DNA from: Allium sativum
Taxonomy: Eukaryota > Streptophyta > Magnoliopsida > Asparagales > Amaryllidaceae
Length of the DNA stretch: 64,000 nucleotides
Assembly: GCA_030737875.1 (NCBI GenBank)
Contig: CM060923.1
Span: 496,212,453 to 496,276,452 of the forward strand
Direction: 5' to 3'
In this document: positions 45,944 to 58,599 of the stretch, one piece after another
How the letters are laid out: the number at the start of each line of letters is the position of its first letter
Position numbering within the stretch: position 1 is the first letter of the stretch
Translations under genes and position numbers: made by a program
Notes under the pieces: model-generated
What the model was told of the DNA's origin: nothing
Database searches by the model: none
Seen by the model: only the letters and a program-made list of their open reading frames with translations

Positions 45944-48900
45944 TTGAAATATATACTAGGATGCAGACAGTGTTTAGTAGCAACCGACACCCGTCGTCCA
46001 CAGACCATGGACGGCTTGTATGCTTGTTTGTTTGATTTGATGCGTAGTTGATTCTGTGATGTGATGTGAAACGAAATAAAATATTTATAGTTAAAATATT
46101 TTATAGTTGAAAATAGAATTTTTAACGTGTGTTTAAAATAAATAAATATAAACAAATCGGAGATTTGTTTATATACACTGATTTGATTGATATTGATTGG
46201 GACGATAAATTTTACACATCGTCCAACTGCACAAATAAAATATGTGTTTGATTGTTTGAAACCCCCACGGGTATTGGGATGATAGATGACATACACTAAT
46301 CCCAATAATTAGTTGTATGTCGATCGATTGATTGACAGACTGTTATGAGTGTTGAATATTTATATTTGATGCTTATACAGTGTAGAACGCACTCTGGATT
46401 ATGGTTGATTATTTATCGTTGTTATTTTGTACATGTGTTGTAGAAAATCCTTATAATTAACATTATATGGTAATTGATTGGGCCTCATTCCAGTTTGGAA
46501 ATAGATATATTTGAAAGAAAAAAAAATTGAAATAGAATATTTGAAAATAGAAATATATGAAGCCGTGTTGATTAGATTGACGTCATTTTGACGTGAACGA
46601 TATTTATATCGATTTTATTCAATTTTCAATCTATATTGAAAGTGTTTTCGAAATTTGAATTATATTGAAAGTGAAATTGAATTCGAATTTTATTGAATAG
46701 AATTGAATTCGAATTGAAATTGAATTCAAATTGAAATTAGATGAATTGAAAATCGAATTAAATTGAAATTGAATTGAAATCGATTTGAAATGAATTTAAA
46801 ACGAATTTATATTGGAATGTTCAATTTTGATCTGAAATTGAATATGAAGTTGAAACCGTTTTGAAAATGAATTTAAAACGATTTATAAGGCACGTTTTGA
46901 ATTGAAATCGACAAAGTATATATATTATATATATAATATAATGGCCTGAATAGAACGCGTCGCGCCGCGGCAGTTCATGAATTTCGACCATAGACTTTGA
47001 ATGGATATTGCGGGAGATCCGACCGTCGGATTCTCCTAAAACCGGAACCGTTGGGTTCGTATCAAAAAGAGCTTTCTAACAAATATTAGAAATTTGAAAT
47101 CTAACGGTTGGATTTGGAATTATGTTCAAATCAAATTTGGAAAAGGTTGCTGTAAGTGCAGTTCGATGGCCGTTGATGGAAATCGACTGTACGGGCCTTG
47201 ATAACATTATTAAAAATATCAATAATTTGTGTAAAATCATAAGAAATGATTTGTGAAGAATTGGGATGAAAAACTCCATATTTGAAAAGATAAAAATAGA
47301 TTTTTGTCGAGATGAACTAGTTTTGAACTAGGATAATAATTTATTTATTTTTTTAAAAATAAATAAATTGGATTTGAAATGGTTTTGAAAATAACCAGGA
47401 TTTCCAATAATTGCATTGGAATGGATTTGAATCGAAATTGTCTTCGGAATATTTCGATGTTGGATTTCGTGATTATACAGATATTGTTATGGAAATTTGA
47501 AAGATATATATATCGTTATTTCCAATACGATATTTGTTGGTCGTAGAATTTGATATTGAATATAAGCCGATATATTTTCTATTCAGAGCCTTGTATTTAA
47601 TATCAAATGTGATTTGGGTTTGTCGTTAATGGTGTCTTCATTAACACTCTTCTTAAGCCCAGTTGAGAAAAAGATTAAATCTTTTTATTTAGATTTAATG
47701 AAGTGTACCAATTAAATAATATTTAATTGGAATTGAATTGGTATTGAATTTTGGGTTTATCGTGAACAGTGTTTTAAATAACACTTGTTCTTTAACCCAA
47801 TAATTAATAGAATGTGATTTTGGGTTTATCGTGAACCGTGTTTTAAATGACATTGGCTCTTTAACCCAGTTAAAGACAGGATATTGATTTCTGTAAAGAT
47901 TAAAACTAAGTGGAGTTTTAATGAATCTTTAATTAGATTGAAAAGATCGATAATGGAGTATCGCCAGTTTCACTCCAGGCGATAGTTAAATCTTTAATTA
48001 GATTTGAACGTGAAATGGTAATTGAATTTACCGATAACACCGTGGTGTTAGATATGAAGTATTAACAGTTTTACTTCATGGGGTGAATAGGTTGGGATTG
48101 GGAAATAAAATAAATGATTACTTCGGTGTGGTTTGCTAATCCCGACTAGTTTGAATTGATATTCAAAGGTGATTAAAGAATAAATTTAAGGAATTTATCT
48201 TTGATAAAATTAATGGGAACCTTTGCCAAAGTATAAGAATATTTGAATAAAAGAATATTCTGAATTGGAATGAGGCGTATGTTGTGTTTGTGAAACACTT
48301 GTTTATTATGTACGCGAGTTATTCGGAAAGACCGGGTTTATCCCATTCTGAATAACTGATACGACGATAAGTCGAAGATGAAGACGGTGGTCGAAGACCG
48401 GAGGTCTTCACTTCGTTTGGGTGGTTACTGATGATCTTGATTGGGCCGTACACCCAACAGGAGGGAATCAGTTGGTGATTGTCCAGACGTACATGGAGAT
48501 TGATGGATATGCGAGGTACAAGGTGCCTCCGGTTTCGTTCAAACCCAGAACGGACTTGTAAATAGACTGTGTGTCTGACATTGGATTTCATTCTGTGTGA
48601 CTGATATCGGTCGCATAGTGTGGTTTGCCTGTGTGGCACTCTAAGATGCAAATGATCAAGGCTTCTGTTGAAAAGCAGAGTCTTGTGGTTGATGATCAAA
48701 GCACAGCCTGTGTGGCACAGCTTTGTGTAACGTTGATTCGCGAGCCTTGCACCCCGGTTGTGAACCAGAAACGGGAGAGGACATCAGGGAGGGCATGCGT
48801 TTCCTTCTAGCTAGAAGTGGCGTCAGTGGTTTTACATGCCCTGACGAGTTTGACTTATGTGGTTGTTGGTTTGCGAGGCGCCTCGGATATACCGGTCGAT

Positions 48901-49265
48901 CCGGGACCGATGGAGTCATTCGTTGTCTCATTTACGCCCCATAGGGCGGGGAGACGTATTGTTCAGGCACTATAATCCACATCGGTGGACCGACTCTGAC
49001 GATCCAAGGGGCAGTTGCGACTGTTACGGAGACATGGGCTAGATTGTCTCGAATTCTGTGGAGGACGATCCCTAGCCTCAGTTCGTAGATGGAAATCCAA
49101 TTTCCAAATACGTGACTTTGCGGTTTTGATTGTAGAGCCTAGTATTGGCGACATAGTAGCATGGGATGTTATGTTGTCTATGATTTATACTTATGATTGA
49201 AATTGTTTTAACACTATACACTTATAGTATCAAATGATTTGTTTTAACGTATCAAGCATTCTTCG

Positions 49266-49549
49266 GCTATTATAAGGTAAAACCCTATCCCCCGGCTTGC
49301 GTTGCATTGTGTGATAGGACCTGGGTCTTATAATAGCTTCATTTTTCTTTATTTAGCATTGCGCTGTTGTTATATGCACTGGTATTCTTGGGAGGAAACC
49401 CGTTTCGTGTTATACGGCATGGTCCCTTGATTTACCTATCTTTAAAATAAAGATTAATAACTGTTTTAGTTCTCACACCAGTCCCATGACTGACCTGGAG
49501 TTTATTGTTTTAACCTAAACTCTGGGTGCCCTCATTTTCGACACGGGCA
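49266..49549 (+). other. Structured LTR module (H1-H5), element C left LTR
   Basis: H1 GCTATTATAAG (49266-49276) pairs perfectly with CTTATAATAGC (49327-49337), with inner CTATC/GATAG. H2 has GGTA (49381)/TACC (49433) and inner CGT/ACG. H3 is CAGTC-CCAT-GACTG (49479-49492). H4 is GAGTTTA/TAAACTC (about 49499-49522). H5 is TGCCC (49527)/GGGCA (49545). It lies 338 bp from the LTR end. Confidence 0.78.
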
Positions 49550-49889
49550 GCTAGTAGTTTTGGTTTTGCAGATTTATATTCACAGGATCCTAGTTTACAG
49601 CTGGAATGATATCCGGAAAGCTTTGTATCCGTATATCTCCTTCAGTCGTGTATTATATTATTTTCCGCTGCTATGTAATTTATTGTAAACTTTGACATTT
49701 ATCGAATGTGTAATATTTATTCGCACTATGTATATTCTTGTATTCTGATGAAATTGTTGTAATATACAATGAAATGTTCTTCTGTTTGGATTCTGATTTG
49801 TCGTGTTCTCAAAACAATCAGGCGTTTCGAACGGTCTTGGTCGTTTTAGCGACTGATTCGGATCGAGCGAAATTCCCTGTCGTCACATT

Positions 49890-49901
49890 TGGTATCAGAG
49901 C
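49890..49901 (+). promoter_or_regulatory. Primer binding site, initiator-Met tRNA, element C
   Basis: TGGTATCAGAGC is a perfect 12-base match to the site complementary to the initiator-Met tRNA 3' end. It starts two bases after the LTR terminus. Confidence 0.92.
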
Positions 49902-49951
49902 TTTGGTTTACAAAGCTCAGAGAACAAGACACATTAGAACCATACGAAAGA

Positions 49952-50029
49952 ATTCATCAGAGATTGGATTAGTAATATCCAATGGGAATGACTCGTTAGA
50001 GATGGGATCAGTAGTACCCTAGAACGAGT
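49952..50029 (+). other. Two tandem post-primer-site stem-loops (H6), element C
   Basis: The first pairs ATTGGAT (49963-49969) with ATCCAAT (49977-49983) around TAGTAAT. The second has outer ACTCGTT (49991)/AACGAGT (50023-50029), and inner GGG/CCC around CAGTAGT (50009-50015). Compare CTCATT/AATGAG in A and D. Confidence 0.78.
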
Positions 50030-50930
50030 GTGAGGAGTATAAATTTAAATTGAAAACAATTTTTGTTTTGAAAATTTAAATCGAGTATTCAACGTATTTG
50101 AATATTTATTTATATTGAATTTGGACAATCCAGTATATAAAGATTTTGCATATTCGTCTGATCCATGTGTATTCGAAGTTTTAATATATTGGATAGATAT
50201 AGAATCACACTCTAGTCGCCCGGAGATGGTTCTGATGATTGCTATAGTTCGAACATCATCAGAATTGGTATTCGAGTTTCGAAGGTGTGATATTTATATA
50301 TTTCCAATTGACTGGTGTGAGAACCAAAATTAGATAGGGCTTATTGTTGTGAATTGGCATCAAAAATCTGATTTTTGGACTATGTATCAAAGTTATGAAT
50401 TTGAAAGGATAATCAACTAATTGATTGCTGGTTGTGTTGTTTGATTATTGTTTGATTAATTGAATGTTGAACCTTTAGCCAAATTGAATTAAAAAGTGAA
50501 TTTTATCGGAAATTAGTCGCATTTGCTTGCCTGTACATGTACTTACATGGAACAGGTCATAACAAGGAGGCTAGAGCAAAAGAATAAAATTGTTTGCCCG
50601 ACAAATAGGTACATGTTTACCATAATTTACTGTTTTGTTTGGGTGATGATGATTTTATGAGCCGATTGGCTTTTTCTTTTTCTTTTGGATTGAAGAAGGC
50701 CATGGGAGGCTATATGAAATATCCCGAAGTCCCCGGTGCAGGGGAGGTTATGGCAAAAAAATTCGAAAATTTAGGGTGTTAGCCAAATTTTTGAAAAATT
50801 GAAAAGTTCTTAGAAACTGAAAAGTTGAAGAACTTAAGCCGTAGTGAAAATACTGAAAGTTGAGTTGATTAATTAAACAACTTTCGGCTTCGTTCCTTTT
50901 TTAGGACGAAAAGTTTTAAGTGGAGGGGAT

Positions 50931-53900
50931 TGTAATAACCCGGAAATCTGAGACAATTTAAAATTTTTATTTTGGCAATTTTAGCGAATTTTGAGTATTT
51001 AAAATGAATTATTTTAAATAATATCGACGAGAAATTTATTTTGAATAGAATTCGAATGTATATACTTATATAGATCGTCGTTAGAATATAAATTATTATT
51101 TATAATTATAAAAGGAATAGAAAATGGCGTGGTAGTTTGAAAATTCAATTTCAAACTTCAAATGAATGTACATGATTCAAAATAAACCGGAATTTAGTGA
51201 AACTAAAAATATTAGAATATAATTGAGAATATCTTTCCAACGAATCCGAAAAATTAAAATTTCATAGCGGGAATCAAAAGTTATGTCCAAATGAAAATTC
51301 AGAATAGTCGCTATGGAATTCTGGCCCTTAAAAATAGACATTTTGCAAACGACCTCGGATTTCGACGAAACCACTTCTGTTGGATCCGGGATGTAAAGTT
51401 ATTGCTAGGTTTCAAATTTCATAATTTTTTGAATCAATATGTGAGCGTGGAAAAGGAAAACGCGTTTGACCAGTTTCAGTTGATTTTAATCGACTGGAAA
51501 ATGGCCATTTTTCAAACGGTCTCAGAATTCGACGAAACTAGTTTTGTTAGGACCGTATCGTCAATGCGAAGCTAAAAAATATTTTTCTGGAATTTTTCGA
51601 GTTAGTATGTGACTCCGGTAAATTGAAATGCGCATTCAAATTCAATATATAGAGTTATATTTTGATTATGACGATAACTCATCGAAACGATCGAATCGGC
51701 CTACTGTACATATCCCATTGTGTTCGGAATCGGAGGAATGAGCTAGGGACGACAGGCGGTGGGTCTTGTTTGGAGATCGAAATTTAAAGTTACTTTTTAA
51801 AAATAAATTAATTAAATTAATACATATATATTTATATAAGGGTTGACCTTCCTCCCCCCTTCTCTCTTTATACGGTCAAATAAAAAATAAAATAAAGAAA
51901 CCCGCTAGCTCCAAATTCTCGTCGCCACCTTCGATTACCCACCGTCGGACCTCGCCGGACCCCGCTGCCCTCCGGCGATCGTCAGCGACTCTCCTCCCCC
52001 TCCTACTCGACGGTGGCGCGCCCCTTTTCCTCCCCAGTTGAAGCCCGAACCCCCCTTTTTCCCAAAATCCGATGCTGTTGGATGCCATGGCCTACAGCCG
52101 CGGCCAGAGCGCAACCTCCCCCACCTGACGCCGACGATCCACCTTCGACGGCACCAACAGCCTCCACCCCCACCGTGAGCGACTTCGACAACTTCCCCCT
52201 CCCCCCTCCCTCAATGCTGTAAGTTTGTTTACTCATTTTATTCCTTTTCCTTTATATTATTTTCATTTTATTTGTATATCAAAACCTTGTATAAAGATCT
52301 GATTTTTTGTAAAATGAAAAGAAATGATTTTTTAAAAAAACATTAAAAGGATTTCATTTTTTTTCTCTCATAAAAAGGAGGTTTGATTTTTAATTTGTAA
52401 AGAAAAAGAATAGATTTTTAGAAAGAAAAAGAATTGATTTTTCTTATATGAACACAAGCGAAAAGAATAGTTTTTTCTTATATGAACATTAGTAGAAAAG
52501 ATTTGATTTTTTTTTATGTAAGAAAAGATATGATTTTTCATGGAAGGAAAATATGATTTTCATATATGAGAAGGCGTTATAAAAATACGATTTTTATTTA
52601 TATTATAGTAAGATAAAAATATGATTTTTATTTATGTAGCGATGTTATAAAAATATAATCTTTACAATATATGAAGTGAAATAAAAATGTGAACTTTATT
52701 TTTATCATAAAGTAGTGAGAATAAAGATATAATTTTTATATGAGTAGCGGATTAAAAATATAATTTTTATATTATAGAGATAATAAAAATATGATTTTTA
52801 TATAAGTAGTGAATCAAAAATATAATTTTTATATAATGAGAAGAATAAAAATGTAATTTTTATTATGAACAGCGTGTAAAGGACTGCATTGGAACTTCAA
52901 GTAGATCCAGACGGTTCAACAGTTCAAAAGCAAAGCACGGCGGAGTGGAACCCCCTGTGAGAACTCCTCACCTTTAGTTTAATTTTCTAGTTGAAATATA
53001 TTCTAGGATGCAGACGGTATTTAGTAGCACCGACACCCGTCGTCCACAGACCATGGACGGCTTGTATGCTGTTTGTTTTATTTGATGTGTAGTTGATTGT
53101 GTGATGTGAAATAAAATATTTATAGTTAAAATATTTTATAGTTGAAAATAGAATTTTTAACGTGTGTTTGAAATAAATTAATATAAACAAATCGGAGATT
53201 TGTTTATATACACTGATTTGATTGATATTGATTGGGACGATAAATTTTACACATCGCCCAATTGCACAAATAAAATCTGTGTTTGATTGTTTGAAACCCT
53301 ACACGGGTATTGGGATGATAGATGATATACACTAATCCCAATAATTAGTTGTATGTAGATCGATTGATTGACAGACTGTTATGAGCGTTGAATATTTATA
53401 TTTGATGCTTATACAGTGTAGAACGCACTCTGGATGATGGTTGATTATTTATCGTTGTTATTTTGTACATGTGTTGTAGAAAATTCATATAATTAACATT
53501 ATATGGTAATTGATTGGGCCTCATTCCAGTTTGGAAATAGAAATATTTGAAAAAAAAAATTTGAAATAGAATATTTGAAAATAGAAATATATGAAGCCGT
53601 GTTGATTAGATTGACGCCATTTTGATGTGAACGATATGTATATCGATTTTATTCAATTTTCAATCTATATTGAAAGTGTTTTCGAAATTTGAATTATATT
53701 GAAAGTGAAATTGAATTCGAATTTTATTGAATAGAATTGAATTCGAATTGAAATTGAAAATAATTGAATTGAAATTAAATTCAAATTGAAATTAGATGAA
53801 TTGAAAATTGAATTGAATTGAAATCGATTTGAAATGAATTTAAAACGAATTTATATTGGAATATTCAATTTTGATTTGAAATTGAATATGAAGTTGAAAC

Positions 53901-56900
53901 CGTTTTGAAAATGAATTTAAAACGATTTATAAGGCACGTTTTGAATTGAAATCGACGAAGTATATATATTATATATATATATAATATAATGGCCTGAATA
54001 GAATGCGCCGCGCCGCGGCAGTTCGTGAATTTCGACCATATACTTCGAATGGATATTGCGGGAGATCCGACCATCGGATTCTCCTAAAACCGGAACCGTT
54101 AGGTTCGTATCGAAAAGAGCTTTCTAACGAATATTATAAATTTGAAATCTAACGTTTGAATTTGGAATTATGTCCAAATCAAATTTGGAAAAGGTCGCTG
54201 TAAGTGCAGTTCGATGGCCGTTGATGGAAATCTGCTGTACGGGCCTTGATAAAATTATTAAAAATATCAATAATTTGTGTAAAATCATAAGAAATGATTT
54301 GCGAAGAATTGGGATGAAAAACTCCATATTTGACAAGATAAAAATAGATTTTTATCGAGATGAACTAGTTTTGAACTAGAATAATAATTTATTTATTTTT
54401 TAAAAAATAAATAAATTTGATTTGAAATGGTTTTGAAATTAACCAGGATTTCCAATAATTGCATTGGAATGGATTTGAATCGAAATTGTCTTCGGAATAT
54501 TTTGATGTTGGATTTCGTGATTATACAGATATTGTTATGGAAATTTGAAAGATATATATATATATCGTTATTTCTAATACGATATTTGTTGGTCGTAGAA
54601 TTTGATATTGAATATAAGACGATATATTTTTTATTCAGAGCCTTGTATTTAATATCAAATGTGACTTGGGTTTGTCGTTAATGGTGTCTTCATTAACACT
54701 GTTCTTAAGCCCAGTTGAGAAAAAGATTAAATCTTTTTATTTAGATTTAATGAAGTGTACCAATTAAATAATATTTAATTGGAATTGAATTGGTATTGAA
54801 TTTTGGGTTTATCGTGAACAGTGTTTTAAATAACACTTGTTCTTTAACCCGATAATTAATAGAATGTGATTTTGGGTTTATCGTGAACCGTGTTTTAAAT
54901 GACATTGGCTCTTTAACCCAGTTAAAGACAGGATATTGATTTCTGTAAAGATTAAAACTAAGTGGAGTTTTAATGAATCTTTAATTAAATTGAAAAGATC
55001 GAGAATGGAGTATCGCCAGTTTTACTCCAAGCGATAGTTAAATCTTTAATTAGATTTGAACGTGAAATGGTAATTGAATTTACCGATAACACTGTGGTGT
55101 TAGATATGAAGTATTATCAGTTTTACTTCATGGTGTGAGTTGGTTGGGATTGGGAAATAAAATAAATGATTACTTCGGTGTGGTTCGCTAATCCCGACTA
55201 GTTTGAATTGATATTCAAAGGTGATTAAAGAATAAATTTAAGGAATTTATCTTTGATAAAATTAATGGGAACCTTTCCCAAAGTATAAGAATATTTGAAT
55301 AAAAGAATATTCTGAATTGGAATGAGGCGTATGTTGTGTTTTTGTAACACTTGTTTATTATGTACGCGAGTTATTCGGAAAGACTAGGTTTATCCCATTC
55401 TGAATAACTGATACGACAATAAGTCGAAGATGAAGACGGTGGTCGAAGACCGGAGGTCATCACGTAGTTTGGGTGGTTACTGATGATCTTGATTGGGCCT
55501 TACACCCAAGGGAGGGAATCGGTTGGTGATCGTCCAGACGTACTTGGAGATTGATGGATATGCGAGGTACAAGGTGCCTCCGGTTTCATTCAGACCCAGA
55601 ACGGACTTGTAAATGGATTGTGTGTCTGACATTGGATTTCATTCTGTGTGACTAATATCGGTTGCGCAGAGTGGTTTGCCTGTGTGGCACGCTAAGATGC
55701 AAATGATCAAGGCTTCTATTGAAAAGTAGAGTCTTGTGGTTGATGATCAAAGCACAACCTGTGTGGCACAGCTTTGTGTAACGTTGATTCGTGAGCCTCA
55801 CACCCCGGTTATGAACAAGAAATGGGAGAGGACATCAGGGAGGGCATGCGTTTCCTTCTAGCTAGAAGTGGCGTCAGTGGTTTTACATGCCCTGATGAGT
55901 TTGACTTATGTGGTTGTTGGTTTGCGAGGCGCCCCGGATATATCGGTCGATCCGGGACCGATGGAGTCATTCGTTGGCTCATTTACGCCCCATAGGGCGG
56001 GGAGACGTATTGTTCAGGCACTATAATCCACATCGGTGGACCGACCCTTACGATCCAAGGGGCAGTTGCGGCTGTTCCGAAGACATGGGCTAGATTGTCT
56101 CGAATTCGGTGGAGGACGATCCCTAGCCTCAGTTCGCAAATGGAAATCCAATTTCCAAACATGTGACTTTGCGGTTTTGATTGTAGAGCCTAGTATTGGC
56201 GACATAGTAGCATGGGATGCTATGCCGTCTATGGTTTATACTTATGATTGAAATTGTTTTAACACTATACACTTATAGTATCAAATGATTTGTTTTAACG
56301 TATCAAGCATGCTTCGGCTATTATAAGGTAAAACCCTATCCCCCGGCTTGCGTTGCATTGTGTGATAGGACCTGGGTCTTATAATAGCTTCATTTTTCTT
56401 TATTTAGCATTGCGCTGTTGTTATATGCACTGGTATTCTTGGGAGGAAACCCGTTTCGTGTTATACGGCGTGGTCCCTTGATTTACCTATCTTTAAAATA
56501 AAGATTAATAACTGTTTTAGTTCTCACACCAGTCCCATGACTAACCTGGAGTTTATTGTTTTAACCTAAACTCTGGGTGCCCTTATTTTCGACACAGGCA
56601 GCTAGTAGTTTTGGTTTTGCAGATTTATATTCATAGGATCCTGGTTTACAGCTGGAATGATATCTGGAAAGCTTTGTATCCGTATATCTCCTTCAGTTGT
56701 GTGTTGTATTATTTTCCGCTGCTATGTAATTTATTGTAATCTCTAACATTTATCGAATGTGTAATATTTATTCGCACTCTGTATATTCTTGTATTCTGAT
56801 GAAATTGTTGTAATATACAATGAAATGTTCTTTTGTTTGGATTCTGATTTGTCGTCTTCTCAAAACAATCAGGCGTTTCGAACGGTCTTGGTTGGTTTAG

Positions 56901-56938
56901 GGACTGATTCAGATCGAGCGAAATTCCCGGTCGTCACA
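50931..56938 (+). repeat. Element C right (3') LTR, 6008 bp
   Basis: It is collinear with the left LTR. At 51966-51972 it reads CCCTCC where the left LTR has a C18 run. An ATG in the left leader (44960) is ACG here (52010). The structured module is at 56317-56600. Confidence 0.92.
56317..56600 (+). other. Structured LTR module (H1-H5), element C right LTR
   Basis: H1 GCTATTATAAG (56317-56327) pairs with CTTATAATAGC (56378-56388) as in the left LTR. H5 has one arm change (AGGCA). Confidence 0.72.
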
Positions 56939-57289
56939 TGTTTATTTTAATTTGCATACAAATTCTAATGTATAATTTGACAATAAAATTGTCTGTTTAA
57001 TTTGTACACAAATTCTAATGTATAATTTGACAATAAAAATATCTCTTTAATTTGCACACAAATTCTATTGTATAATATAAAATAAAAAATGTCTATTTTA
57101 ATTTGTATAAAATCTATTTTTAACATAGCCAATAAAAGTGATATTTTTATTCGTATATACAATTCCTACTCCTAACATGTCAAAAAAACATGATATTTTT
57201 AATATAACAAATAAAAATGCTATTTTTAATATAACAAATAAAAATGATATTTTCATTTGTATGAAAATCTATTTTAACGTAACAAATAA

Positions 57290-58430
57290 AAATGATTCTT
57301 TTATTTTGTTGACATCAATTTCGTTGACAATTCTATTTCAACAAAATGATTAAAAATGAGGATAACTTATTTTTTTGACAATTCTATTTCAGCAAAATGA
57401 TTAAAAATGATAACTTATTTTGTCGACAATTCTATTTCAACAAAATGATTAAAAATGATGATAACTTATTTTGTTGACAATTCTATTTCAACAAAACATA
57501 TAAAAAAAGATTACTTAATTTTATCTACAATTCCATTTTAACAAAATGAATAAAAATGATAACTTCGTATTGTTAATAATTCTATTTTAACAAAATGAAT
57601 AAAAGTGATAACTTCCTATTGTTAACAATTCTATTTTAACAAATGAATAAAAGTGATAACTTCATTTTATTTACAATTCTATTTTAACAAAATGAATAAA
57701 AGTGATAACTTCATATTATTTACAATTCTATTTTAACAAAATGAATAAAAGTAATAACTTCATTTTGTTAACAATTCTATTTTAACAAAATGAATAAAAG
57801 TGACAACTTCATTTTATTTACAATTCTATTTTAACAAAATGAATAAAAGTGATAACTTCACATTATTTACAATTCTATTTTAACAAAATGATTAAAAGTA
57901 ATAACTTCATTTTGTTAACAATTCTATTTTAACAAAATGAATAAAAGTGACAACTTTATTTTATTTACAATTTTATTTTAACGAAATGAATAAAAGTGAT
58001 AACTTCATTTTATTTACAATTTTATTTTAACAAAATGAATAAAAGTATTAATTTCATTTTGTTAACAATTCTATTTTAACAAAATGAATAAAAGTGACAA
58101 CATCATTTTATTTACAATTCTATGTTAACAAAATGAATAAAAGTGATAACTTCATTTTGTTTAGTATTCTATTTTAACAAAATGAATAAAAGTAATAATT
58201 TCATTTGGTTAACAATTCTATTTTAACAAAATGAATAAAAGTGACAACTTCATTTTATTTACAATTATATTTCAACAAAATGAATAAAAGTGATAACTTC
58301 ATTTTATTTGCAATTCTATTTAACAAATGAATAAAAGTAATAATTTCATTTTATTTACAATTCTATTTTAACAAAATGAATAAAAGTAATAATTTCTTTT
58401 TATTTACAATTCTATTTTAACATCACAAAC
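57290..58430. repeat. Minisatellite, 49-bp unit, about 18-20 copies
   Basis: The unit reads TTCTATTTTAACAAAATGAA then TAAAAGTGATAACTTC and ATTTTATTTACAA. Variants alternate ATTTTGTTAACAA and ATTTTATTTACAA ends, suggesting a higher-order repeat. It lies in D's LTR. Confidence 0.88.
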
Positions 58431-58599
58431 ACATATTTCAAGACATGATTCTTCTTATTTAACAAAACGTATTCTAACAAGATGACATTTCTATTTGATA
58501 AAAACATATTCTAACTAAATGATATCTTTATTAAACAAAAACATGTTCTATGTAAATGACATATTTATTTACAAAATATGTTTTCTAACTAAATGACAT

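Larger units (their letters stand above)
43857..49887 (+). repeat. Element C left (5') LTR, 6031 bp
   Basis: In order: U3 with two diverged copies of a CGACGAAAC..TTTGTTGG module (44280 and 44450), a TATA box, a C-rich leader with a C18 run (44906-44923) and a putative splice donor. An AAAAATATGATTTTTAT-type array (45480-45835) and an A+T-rich middle follow, with the structured module and terminus last. B's LTR is collinear on the opposite strand. Confidence 0.92.
49888..50930 (+). mobile_element. Element C interior, 1043 bp, non-coding
   Basis: It runs primer site, two tandem stem-loops (49952-50029), about 0.8 kb without coding potential, the AGGACGAAAAGTTTTAAGTGG block and the purine tract AAGTGGAGGGGAT (50918-50930). 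Two ORFs (49738-50022 and 50115-50333) have no recognisable domain and the first overlaps the LTR and primer site, so I do not call genes. Confidence 0.88.
43857..56938 (+). mobile_element. Element C: complete LARD with 6.0 kb LTRs and 1.04 kb interior
   Basis: LTRs 43857-49887 (6031 bp) and 50931-56938 (6008 bp) flank a 1043-bp interior. TGTTT is duplicated at 43852-43856 and 56939-56943. LTRs start TGTAATAACCCGG and end GTCGTCACA. The primer site is a perfect match and the polypurine tract is in place. The LTR copies differ more than those of B (about ten changes in the first 225 bp), so C is older. It belongs to the same family as B, in opposite orientation. It has no retroviral protein motif. 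Confidence 0.93.

Noticed and set aside
48319..49200. Cluster of overlapping ORFs on both strands in C's LTR (and at 55908-56251)
   Set aside because: They overlap in several frames in a more G+C-rich LTR part, have no recognisable domain and change between the two LTRs.
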